64,000 nucleotides of DNA from Gemmatales bacterium (GTDB lineage: Bacteria; Planctomycetota; Planctomycetia; Gemmatales; HRBIN36). The notes beneath the pieces are model-generated. The model did not search any database and was not told the DNA's origin. It worked only from the letters and a program-made list of their open reading frames with translations. This document shows, one piece after another, positions 56,877 through 64,000 of the stretch. Where the stretch lies: the NCBI GenBank assembly GCA_025060195.1, contig JANXCQ010000011.1, forward strand, positions 56,136-120,135, read 5' to 3'. The position numbers and the translations under genes are program-made. Every line of letters begins with the position of its first letter. The first letter of the stretch is position 1.

Positions 56877-58001
56877 ATGTGGCGCAGCCTGGTTCAACCC
56901 ATTCGCGACTATTTCCGCGAGCTGGGCCGTTATCTGGGGCGCGGCTGGGACCATTTCTGGTTCGCCCCCGGTGACCCCACAGCTATCGCCGTGGTCCGCA
57001 TCCTCACCGGCACCATCCTGGTTTACATCCACTTGGTCACGCTCAGCATTGTCCTGGACCTGATCGGCGCTCACGCCTGGGTGGACCTGCAAGCCATCCA
57101 CGCCCTCCGCTCAGGGGCTCACCTCGAAGAGCTCCGCCAAAAAAATCCTCGCATCGCCGAGGACATCATCACCCCCATGTTTTTCTCCGTTTACTACTAC
57201 CTGCCCCAACAAAACTGGCTCATCCTGACCGTGCACTGCCTTTTCCTGCTCGCCATGATCACCTTCACCCTCGGCCTATTCACGCGCCTCAGCAACTTCC
57301 TCGCCTGGCTAGGACACCTCAGCTACATCACCCGCGGATTCACCACCTGGTTCGGCTTAGACACGGTAATCCTCATGCTAAGTTTTTACCTGCTCTTTAC
57401 GGACAGCGGCGCCACGTTATCCCTGGATAGCCTTCTCCGCGCCTGGCGCCAACGCAGCCGTGGCTCTGATTGGCGGGAACTCCTGCTCGCCCCCGCCCCA
57501 CCCTCCTGGAGCGCCAACTTCGCCACCCGACTGATTCAAGTTCACTTGTGTATCATTTACGCCTGCGCAGGTCTCGCCAAACTGCAAGGCGGCACTTGGT
57601 GGGCAGGCACCGCGGTCTGGATCACCATGATGACAGAAGAATTCACGCCCATGGATTTCCAATGGCTCGCCCATCTCGGACGCCACACCTGGTGGTGGCT
57701 TTCTGCCATCCTGACGGCCTTCACGATTTTCCTCGAAGTCAGCTTCCCCTTCCTCATCTGGACACGTTTCTGGCGACCCATCCTGCTTTTCCTGGCCCTC
57801 CTCCTGCATGGCGGTATCGGCTTTATCATGGGCCTCGGCTCATTCCAAGTCGCGATGTTGACGGCCTGCGCCGCCTTCATTAGTCCTGAAGGATGGCGCT
57901 GGTTCCTCAGCACTCTTTTGCGATACAAGGAGCCGACCGATGGCGATCGTGTTAGTGGGCACCCTCGACACCAAGGGGAACGAATACCTGTTCCTGCGTG
58001 A
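56877..58001 (+). CDS. HTTM domain-containing membrane protein
   Basis: This 374-residue protein resembles the HTTM (horizontally transferred transmembrane) family, related to vitamin-K-dependent gamma-carboxylase; the role in planctomycetes is unknown. Several membrane helices are visible (IAVVRILTGTILVYIHLVTL, LILTVHCLFLLAMITFTLGL, TAFTIFLEVSFPFLIW, ILLFLALLLHGGIGF). The family-like GDPTAIAVVRI opening and the HLCIIYACAGLAKLQGGTWW segment support the call. GGAG precedes the ATG. Its 3' end overlaps the next gene by 62 nt, so the last 20 residues may be a late extension. Confidence 0.88.
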   Translation: MWRSLVQPIRDYFRELGRYLGRGWDHFWFAPGDPTAIAVVRILTGTILVYIHLVTLSIVLDLIGAHAWVDLQAIHALRSGAHLEELRQKNPRIAEDIITPMFFSVYYYLPQQNWLILTVHCLFLLAMITFTLGLFTRLSNFLAWLGHLSYITRGFTTWFGLDTVILMLSFYLLFTDSGATLSLDSLLRAWRQRSRGSDWRELLLAPAPPSWSANFATRLIQVHLCIIYACAGLAKLQGGTWWAGTAVWITMMTEEFTPMDFQWLAHLGRHTWWWLSAILTAFTIFLEVSFPFLIWTRFWRPILLFLALLLHGGIGFIMGLGSFQVAMLTACAAFISPEGWRWFLSTLLRYKEPTDGDRVSGHPRHQGERIPVPA

Positions 58002-59175
58002 CTTGCTCCGCCAACACGGCGCAGCAACGATAGTTCTCGATGCAGGCGTACTCGGCCCGCCCCCGTTTGAACCAGACATCCGCCGGGAAGCTGTTTTTGA
58101 GGCCGCAGGAACTACCTATCAGGCCGTACTTCAAGCCGCCGACCGCGGCAACGCCGTTACCCTCGCCGCCAAAGGTGCCGCCCGGATTGTCAGTGACCTA
58201 TACAAGCAGGGCCAAGTCGATGGCGTCCTGGCACTCGGCGGTTCCGCCGGCACCACCATTGCCACCTCAGCCATGCGCGCCCTGCCCGTGGGGGTTCCCA
58301 AGCTGATGGTGAGCACGCTGGCCAGCGGCCAAGTGCGTCCGTTCGTCGGCGTTCGCGACATCTGCATGATGTACTCCGTGGTAGACATCAGCGGCGTCAA
58401 CCGCATCAGCCGTCAAGTGCTCACCAATGCCGCCTTCGCCATGCTCGGCATGGTCCGCGGCCGGCAAACGACCACCGCCACCGCTAAAGATAAACCGTTA
58501 GTCACCGCCACCATGTTCGGCGTTACCACCCCCTGCGTCGAAACCGCCCGCCGCATCGTTGAACAAGCGGGCTACGAAGTGCTCGTATTCCACGCCACCG
58601 GCGTAGGCGGACAAACCATGGAAAGTTTCATTGCCGATGGCATCGTCACCGGCGTCCTCGACATCACCACCACCGAACTAGCCGACGAACTCGTCGGCGG
58701 CATCTTGAGCGCGGGCCCAGACCGCCTTACTGCCGCGGGCCTTTACGGCGTCCCGCAAGTTATCTCCGTCGGCGCTCTCGACATGGTCAACTTCGGCCCA
58801 CCCGATACCGTACCTGCAAAATTCCTCGGCCGGCGCTTCTATCAGCATAACCCGAACGTAACGCTTATGCGCACCACTCCGGAAGAAAACGAAAAGCTCG
58901 GCAAAGAAATCGCTTTCAAAGCCAGCGCCGCCAAAGGCCCCACCGCCATTGTCCTACCACTCCGCGGCGTTTCCGCCATTGATGCCGAAGGGAAACCCTT
59001 CTGGTGGCCCGAAGCCGACCGCGCCTTATTCGAAAGCATCCGCCACTGGCTCGCCCCTCACGTCGAACTCATCGAACTCGACTTCCATATCAACGACCCA
59101 CCCTTCGCCGAAACCTGCGCCCGCAAACTCCTGGAGTTTATGGCACGCCAACCAGCCCGTGTTTCCCCCGAATAA
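57940..59175 (+). CDS. Tm-1-like ATP-binding domain protein (UPF0261)
   Basis: This 411-residue cytoplasmic protein is of the Tm-1/UPF0261 family. The plant member binds a viral replicase; the bacterial function is not established. Family marks are IVLVGTLDTKGNEYLFLRDL at the start, LALGGSAGTTIATSAMRALP near residue 90, VVDISGVNRISRQVLTNAAF, and TTPCVETARRIVEQ. AAGGAG lies 7 nt before the ATG at 57940, inside the HTTM gene. The match to the family opening makes this start firm despite the 62-nt overlap. Confidence 0.92.
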   Translation: MAIVLVGTLDTKGNEYLFLRDLLRQHGAATIVLDAGVLGPPPFEPDIRREAVFEAAGTTYQAVLQAADRGNAVTLAAKGAARIVSDLYKQGQVDGVLALGGSAGTTIATSAMRALPVGVPKLMVSTLASGQVRPFVGVRDICMMYSVVDISGVNRISRQVLTNAAFAMLGMVRGRQTTTATAKDKPLVTATMFGVTTPCVETARRIVEQAGYEVLVFHATGVGGQTMESFIADGIVTGVLDITTTELADELVGGILSAGPDRLTAAGLYGVPQVISVGALDMVNFGPPDTVPAKFLGRRFYQHNPNVTLMRTTPEENEKLGKEIAFKASAAKGPTAIVLPLRGVSAIDAEGKPFWWPEADRALFESIRHWLAPHVELIELDFHINDPPFAETCARKLLEFMARQPARVSPE

Positions 59176-59494
59176 TTAAACAGCTATGCTCCAATCCCAA
59201 GATATAACAGTCTCTAATAGGCGCATGTCTGTTACCGCTTACTAGTAAATTCTGCCTCGATATATCTAAACCCTGACGACTCTAACAACCTACCCCCTAA
59301 GTTTAGCTGCGTTCATCACCATAAGATGCGGTTTAGCATTCAGCGATATACTTCTCACGACACACTACCCTCACAGCCTCTGCCTTCAACTGCATAATGT
59401 GCAGTTTACTAGAAAATTAAGGGCCTATGGACTCATCAACTGAACCCGCGCGACCTCTAGATCAGGCACTAAGACCGTCATCATCTATAGCCGC
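59176..59494. other. Intergenic gap between convergent genes
   Basis: This gap is more AT-rich than its surroundings and lies between the Tm-1-like gene and the convergent ceramidase-like gene. No terminator hairpin with a T run and no gene was recognised. Confidence 0.4.
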
Positions 59495-60961
59495 TCATCT
59501 TAACTTCACATCCTTATGCTCCCGTGCGAGCCTCCGCAACGCCTCTAGCAAAATCGGTGCAGTCTCTGGCCCCAGACTATTTATCTCTCCATATTGCGCC
59601 TGCTTACGCCCATAACAGAACGGCGGCCTCTCATCCCACTGTCGTTTCGGAATAATATAGCCAATCTCATCATTAGCTAATCCAATCAACATTCTCACCG
59701 GCCCCTTCACCTCCTCATAAACAATCGGCTCAATCGGAGCCTCCGGGTAATCCGCCCCCGGATCGACAGGGTCTTGAACACCCCCTACCACCAACTCCGG
59801 ATAAATTTCCCCCGGTATCGCCACTATCTTCAACTCCCCAAGCTCTAATAAACCAAGCTCCGTCTCAATTGCCAAGTCGTCCAATTTTGCATCAGGAGGA
59901 GCCTCTCGACGCTGATAAGGGTTTCCAGTCCACAAAAAAGTCTCCCGCACCACCACCTTCAACTGCGCTGCCGCTCGATAATATCGATTCGCTACAGGAA
60001 GGTAAACCACCTGCCTACGAATCCGCCAAGGCACGAGCCGAACAGCTTTTGCCCCCTGCAAGGCCTCCTCCACCTTCCGCGCTACTAATATCCCATACCT
60101 TTCCGTCTTCTCCCAAGTACCATCCGCCAGCAATCGCCCTTGTTCATCCCTGATAGGTAAACCAAGCGAACTCAATAATCCCCCAACCGTGCCCGTAAAA
60201 TAAGCCACTCGACACTTATATTTCTCCACCAACGCCCGCACCGTTACCCCCACAAAATCCGCACTTATCAACTTATTCTTACTCCCTAACGTCTCAGGAT
60301 GACAATTCCACTGGACTAACAATCCAAGCCGCCGTTGCTGGCCATCCCGACTAATAAACTCTAACACAACCAACTCATCGTGTTTCACAATAGGCAACCG
60401 ACTATCCTGGAGCAACTCAGGTGCCCGCACAATCCCATAACGCGCATGAGCCGGCCTCAGCTGTTTTTCCGCCTCCCGCACCGCCCTGATAATCCCCTGA
60501 CGTAAATAGTCCATATATCCAAGATCCACCCCAGTTGTAGCCAGATTCGGCCCCCATAAACCCAGCGTATCCGGCCCCTCATGATTATGCGTACTGGAAA
60601 TCAACACATATTCATAATCCGCTAACTGTGCCCGCACTGCCTTCACCTCCTGATAAAACAAACCTATCACATCTATAGATATTAAAGCCAATTTACGCTT
60701 TCCATATCTCAATACTACTGCGCGTGCATATAGCGGATCATGCACCCCCTCCGCCCGCCGACCCGAACCAAACCCAGCTAACCAAACCGTATGCCTTTTT
60801 AGATCAGGCGTAATCTCCCTCTCTCCCAAACCCACCTCAAAGAAATCCGCTCCCGCGTCCGGGGCCCCATGCAGACTATAGCTCGTCATGCCTAACAGGC
60901 CTCCCATCCCTGCGATCACCAACCAGAACACAACCATCCTGATAGATTTATTGAAGCTCAT
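59495..60961 (-). CDS. Neutral/alkaline ceramidase-like secreted protein
   Basis: This 488-residue protein resembles the N-terminal catalytic domain of the neutral/alkaline ceramidase family, here probably an amidase of unknown substrate. The ATG at 60961 (MSFNKSIRMVVFWLVIAGMG) has AGG upstream and gives a typical signal peptide. The longer frame to 61045 is less likely. Visible family segments are REITPDLKRHTVWLAGFGSG near residue 45, the zinc-site-like LISSTHNHEGPDTLGLWG near 120, VQWNCHPETLGSKN and FTGTVGGLLSSLGLP. It is upstream of no evident partner and lies after pyrF on the minus strand. Confidence 0.88.
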   Translation of the reverse strand: MSFNKSIRMVVFWLVIAGMGGLLGMTSYSLHGAPDAGADFFEVGLGEREITPDLKRHTVWLAGFGSGRRAEGVHDPLYARAVVLRYGKRKLALISIDVIGLFYQEVKAVRAQLADYEYVLISSTHNHEGPDTLGLWGPNLATTGVDLGYMDYLRQGIIRAVREAEKQLRPAHARYGIVRAPELLQDSRLPIVKHDELVVLEFISRDGQQRRLGLLVQWNCHPETLGSKNKLISADFVGVTVRALVEKYKCRVAYFTGTVGGLLSSLGLPIRDEQGRLLADGTWEKTERYGILVARKVEEALQGAKAVRLVPWRIRRQVVYLPVANRYYRAAAQLKVVVRETFLWTGNPYQRREAPPDAKLDDLAIETELGLLELGELKIVAIPGEIYPELVVGGVQDPVDPGADYPEAPIEPIVYEEVKGPVRMLIGLANDEIGYIIPKRQWDERPPFCYGRKQAQYGEINSLGPETAPILLEALRRLAREHKDVKLR

Positions 60962-61157
60962 ATTGTACCTATTCCCAACAGCCACTGTCGTCCTGCACAA
61001 AACCAAACTATTATCTCTTGAGATTGTCATGTTTTGTCCCCCCACTTGCGTTTCTATCTAAGTATTTATGATTCTCCCCCGAACTTATTTTCTCTGCGCC
61101 CTATATTGGTACCCATCGACGGCCGTTAGGAGTTTTCATCTCGCCTTACCCCAACAT

Positions 61158-62033
61158 TCACTCCAGTCCCGCTGCCAACGCCAATTCTCGCTTAGCCGCT
61201 AATAAGGCCTTTTCCACATAAATTTCCCAACACCGCTCCCCCGCAGGCGCTGCATATAAAATCGAACGTGCCGCATTGACAATCGCGCCTTTCCCAGGCT
61301 CCACAAACGCACCCCGCAACAACTCCGCCCTGCCACCCTGTGCCCCATAACCAGGAATTAAGAAAAGTGCCGTCGGCATGAGGGCTCGAAGTCGCACTAA
61401 CATCTCCGCCTCGACCGCTCCCACCACTGCCCCCACCGCCCCAAAGCCCGACATTCCCCGAGTCTGCCGCGCCCATTGTTCCACATCCTCAGCGATACAT
61501 TCACACAATTTTCTACCCCCGCACTCTAAATCCTGATAATCTCGTGCTCCTATATTGCTAGTACGCACTAATACAAACAAGGCTCCCCCTCGCCTCTCCA
61601 TCATAGTTACAAACGGCACCAGCGACTCTCGCCCGAACAATGGGCTAACCGTGACCGCATCGGCGCCATAGATCCGATAAACTGCTTCCGCATAGGCCTC
61701 CCCCGTGCTCGGTATATCCCCACGTTTCGCATCTAATATCACAAAGAAGCCGCGCCGTCGCGCGCCTTGAATTATATAACGCAATACTGTCATTCCTTCA
61801 GGACCCAAAGCCTCAAAAAAAGCACTCTGTACCTTCACGATACCTAGATGTCCCTGCGCTATATCTAAGCATCGACAGCAAAACTCTTCATACGCCCGCG
61901 CCCGGCCCCATTCCGTCTGACCATAACGCTGCCGAACTTCCTCAGGCAATAATTCCCATCGCGGATCTAAGCCTAAACACAACGGCGTCCCATGCCGAAG
62001 CACTGCATCTATAATTCGATCAGCCCCATGCAT
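61158..62033 (-). CDS. pyrF: Orotidine-5'-phosphate decarboxylase
   Basis: The enzyme decarboxylates OMP to UMP, the last step of de novo UMP synthesis. This is a 291-residue type-2 (PyrF family 2) enzyme. The active-site DAKRGDIPST lies near residue 96, preceded by LCLGLDPRWELLP and IVKVQSAFFEALG. Later come SPLFGRESLVPFVT, FVLVRTSNIGA and FLIPGYGAQGG. It lies 47 nt after the exonuclease gene on the same strand and may share its transcript. The top strand is C-rich here, so the gene's own coding strand is G-rich. Confidence 0.96.
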   Translation of the reverse strand: MHGADRIIDAVLRHGTPLCLGLDPRWELLPEEVRQRYGQTEWGRARAYEEFCCRCLDIAQGHLGIVKVQSAFFEALGPEGMTVLRYIIQGARRRGFFVILDAKRGDIPSTGEAYAEAVYRIYGADAVTVSPLFGRESLVPFVTMMERRGGALFVLVRTSNIGARDYQDLECGGRKLCECIAEDVEQWARQTRGMSGFGAVGAVVGAVEAEMLVRLRALMPTALFLIPGYGAQGGRAELLRGAFVEPGKGAIVNAARSILYAAPAGERCWEIYVEKALLAAKRELALAAGLE

Positions 62034-62080
62034 ATATCTAAATCACCCCACCAGCCAAGGAGCGATCGCAGCAGCTTCTC

Positions 62081-63088
62081 TCATTCTAATACCACCGCCG
62101 TCCTGCCCGATTGTTTCACCCAAGCCGCCAACGATGCCGTATAGCCATGAGTTATCCACACGGTCCTTGCCCCAGTCAGTTCTATCGCCCGTTGTAAGCC
62201 CGGCCAATCAGCATGATCAGAGATGATAAATCCAGCCACCACCGGATCGGACTGATCATGCAAATCCTCCCAATTGATTCGATACTGTGGCCGACTTAGC
62301 ACCCAACCTGATGCCCAAGCCCACGCACAAGGCCGAAACGATTGCCACCACCGGCTACGCCGGGCACCCGGCGGCGCGACCACTAAACAGCGCCCCCTCT
62401 CTAATATCGCCATAGGATCCGAACACCGTTTCACTTTCGGCAAACGCACCCCTGCGACGCGATAAGCTTCTAAATGCCGGGCCACAGCATCATGCACAAT
62501 AATCGGCCCAATGTCTGGATTCACACTAGCCAAGAGACGCTGCGCCTTGCCTATACTATAAGCCATGACTATAGACGTTACCTGCCGTTCTTGATTGGCC
62601 CGCCACCACGCCTCCAACCGCGCTATTTCATGCTCAGGCGCAGGCCAACTATATTTAGGTAAACCAAACGTCGATTCGGTAAGAAAAACGTCACACCGCA
62701 CCGGCTCAAAGGGCTCACAAGTAGGATCCGGCTGCAATTTATAATCCCCGCTTACTACCCATATCTCCCCCCTATATTCCAACCGCACCTGGGCCGACCC
62801 TAGAATATGTCCCGCAGGATGCAAGGAAACACGCACCCCCCGAATATTAATACTTTCCCCGTATTGCAACGTTTCTATATGTGCCAGCCTACCTAACCGT
62901 TGCCGCAATAACGGCTTACTCGGCCCAGCCGCCAGGTAAGAACGACATCCCCGCCGCGCATGATCACTATGCGCATGCGTAAGAATAGCACGCTCCACCC
63001 GTTCCCGTGGATCTATATAAAAATCCCCCTGCGGACAGTATAATCCCGCCGGTGTTGGTATCAGCAAGTCTCTCATGCCGCCAACCAT
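62081..63088 (-). CDS. Ligase-associated DNA exonuclease (MBL fold)
   Basis: This 335-residue metallo-beta-lactamase/beta-CASP protein resembles the exonucleases encoded with ATP-dependent DNA ligases. The opening LLIPTPAGLYCPQGDFYIDP and the zinc motif ILTHAHSDHARRG near residues 36-48 match the family. So do HPAGHILGSAQVRLEYRGEI, VVSGDYKLQPDPT and the late FIISDHADWPGLQRAIEL. An in-frame ATG at 63076 is an alternative start; neither has a strong ribosome site. No ligase gene is adjacent; it lies just upstream of pyrF on the minus strand. A perfect TTATCCACA lies inside the gene at 62152-62160. Confidence 0.9.
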   Translation of the reverse strand: MVGGMRDLLIPTPAGLYCPQGDFYIDPRERVERAILTHAHSDHARRGCRSYLAAGPSKPLLRQRLGRLAHIETLQYGESINIRGVRVSLHPAGHILGSAQVRLEYRGEIWVVSGDYKLQPDPTCEPFEPVRCDVFLTESTFGLPKYSWPAPEHEIARLEAWWRANQERQVTSIVMAYSIGKAQRLLASVNPDIGPIIVHDAVARHLEAYRVAGVRLPKVKRCSDPMAILERGRCLVVAPPGARRSRWWQSFRPCAWAWASGWVLSRPQYRINWEDLHDQSDPVVAGFIISDHADWPGLQRAIELTGARTVWITHGYTASLAAWVKQSGRTAVVLE

Positions 63089-63161
63089 CCATTAGGTTAG
63101 CTATCCTTGCGCGAGCGTTTACTAGAGCCCATATTGTATACCTTTCTCATGATAGGGGAAG

Positions 63162-63282
63162 GTATGTTCGTTCTTTTGTGAATTTGCTCTCCGCGAACAA
63201 CAAAGGCACGAGGACATCCATAAATTGATGTTGCAAAACTCAGGGTGTGTTCATTGTTCTGAGTTTGCTCCCAGCGAATAAC
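63162..63282. repeat. Two copies of a 38-40 bp imperfect direct repeat
   Basis: Copies at about 63162-63201 and 63245-63282 share GTGT/ATGTTC, TTTGCTC and (C/A)GCGAA(C/T)AAC blocks in the same order. They lie in the 63089-63449 gap upstream of the exonuclease gene and downstream of the DUF1559 gene. They could be operator sites or a decayed duplication. The rest of the gap shows nothing recognised. Confidence 0.55.
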
Positions 63283-63449
63283 GACCCCATGTTACGACTC
63301 CATCACTTTCTATGACAAGTAAACCGAGCATTGCTATGCTTCATCGTTGAAAATAACACATCAAGGGTCAACTGCACCAGATCACTTAACCATAGTCTCC
63401 ACTACGCACCGCATCGAAAACTTACTTGCACACCCATATGCTCACTAGC

Positions 63450-64000
63450 TTACCAGTCCCGTACCACTTCGCCGCCGGCCCGCGTGGCTAACGCAGGTAA
63501 CACATTGGCCGCTCGATATGCCAAAAAACGCACCGCACCGTCCCCAAAAACAAAATACGCTCCCCCAGCATGCAAACTCCAAAAATGAAATACGTCGCAC
63601 ATCTCTTTCGGATCCCCCGCCTGATATTGATATGGCCCCAACGGACAATGCTCCACATACGACCACCGCGCATTCTTCTCCGCCGCCCCTAATACGTGAT
63701 CTAACGAACCCGTAGCCCGCTGGCCATAACCCGCGTACCACCACCCAAACCAAAAATCCGGACTCGGCGGCCTCTCCCCCACGCAAATCGTCTGACTCGT
63801 TCCATCTAATATATCCTCCAGCCGCACTTGCGAATCCACATATAAGACGCCATCTAACTGATCATAAGCTGTCCCGGAAACCCCTAAATAACTCGTCAAG
63901 GCCACTAAGTGTCCCTGATGCGTCACCTGAGCCGACCGCACCCGCTCGTCCGACGGACAACTATAGATCGGCATGGGCCGACTTAGTAATGTATGTTGCA
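63450..64000 (-). CDS. DUF1559 domain-containing protein, C-terminal part
   Basis: The frame is open to the right window edge (reading TLLSRPMPIYSCPSD across 64000-63950), so only the last 183 codons are seen. DUF1559 proteins are pilin-like secreted proteins with a type IV pilin signal at the N-terminus, which is missing here. Family marks are IYSCPSD, SYLGVSGT, LEDILDGTSQTICVGER and the C-terminal H-X9-DG motif HAGGAYFVFGDGAVRFL. They are expanded in planctomycetes; the function is unproven. An internal ATG at 63974 is not the true start. Confidence 0.92.
   Translation of the reverse strand, partial: QHTLLSRPMPIYSCPSDERVRSAQVTHQGHLVALTSYLGVSGTAYDQLDGVLYVDSQVRLEDILDGTSQTICVGERPPSPDFWFGWWYAGYGQRATGSLDHVLGAAEKNARWSYVEHCPLGPYQYQAGDPKEMCDVFHFWSLHAGGAYFVFGDGAVRFLAYRAANVLPALATRAGGEVVRDW

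Noticed and set aside
62152..62160. Perfect DnaA-box sequence TTATCCACA
   Set aside because: It is a single site inside the exonuclease coding sequence with no companion boxes.
1..64000. CRISPR array, prophage or intact insertion sequence
   Set aside because: No regularly spaced short repeats, no phage structural or integrase genes and no transposase frames were seen.

Overview
The window looks like a piece of a planctomycete chromosome, most like Gemmatales/Gemmataceae. This rests on gene content, not a database search. Typical markers are a DUF1501 Tat protein, a DUF1559 protein with an H-X9-DG motif, a Tat-exported Gfo/Idh/MocA oxidoreductase, a Ser/Thr kinase, an ECF sigma with a zinc-finger anti-sigma, HTTM and Tm-1-like proteins, a giant cadherin-like repeat protein carrying the N-terminal LEMLEER-type signature, and a formylmethanofuran dehydrogenase subunit A in a bacterium. 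Most gene starts have a clear purine-rich Shine-Dalgarno site. No rRNA, tRNA, CRISPR array or intact insertion sequence was seen.

Layout. 0-4 kb (minus): clpC (cut by the window edge), gpsA, and a secreted-type oxidoreductase. 4.2-9.1 kb (plus): an NCS1 permease, hpt and adenine deaminase form a purine uptake and salvage cluster, followed by hemD. 9.4-11.8 kb: an MFS transporter and a lipoprotein. 14.75-11.9 kb (minus): a tightly packed operon with a thioredoxin-like protein whose first CxxC cysteine is an in-frame TGA, a sulfite-oxidase-fold molybdoenzyme, and FhcA/FwdA. 14.85-24.2 kb: sugar-nucleotide dehydratase, a membrane/SRPBCC protein ending at a suspicious TGA, sigma/anti-sigma pair, DUF1501 protein, ComF. 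24.3-33 kb: carB, Ser/Thr kinase, PQQ-type propeller, lexA, pstS. 33-39.4 kb: DUF58/ABC-permease operon, amidase, a TPR-YggX fusion and a PSP1-like protein.

39.8-47.5 kb is a decayed accessory locus. It holds what look like two copies of one plan: a large cadherin-like repeat protein ending in a papain-type cysteine-peptidase domain, followed directly by a secreted beta-propeller protein. In copy 1 the repeat gene is broken, and contains a roughly 237-bp tandem repeat, but the propeller gene is open. In copy 2 both genes are wrecked, yet a calpain-type (C2) catalytic domain can still be read across stops and frameshifts.

47.7-64 kb: a NagB-PIG-L fusion, ribD, class II ribonucleotide reductase, a sensor kinase, a run of membrane/hypothetical genes ending in HTTM and Tm-1-like proteins, a ceramidase-like protein, pyrF, a ligase-associated exonuclease and the C-terminal part of a DUF1559 protein. 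Top-strand base composition changes from C-rich to G-rich near 44 kb and back near 53 kb, independent of gene direction.

The observation most worth following up is the candidate selenoprotein at 14246-14749. Its UGA sits exactly at the first cysteine of a CxxC motif, and a perfect 7-bp hairpin with a GGU-containing apex lies 23 nt downstream, as expected for a bacterial SECIS element. The second is the decayed peptidase/propeller pair.
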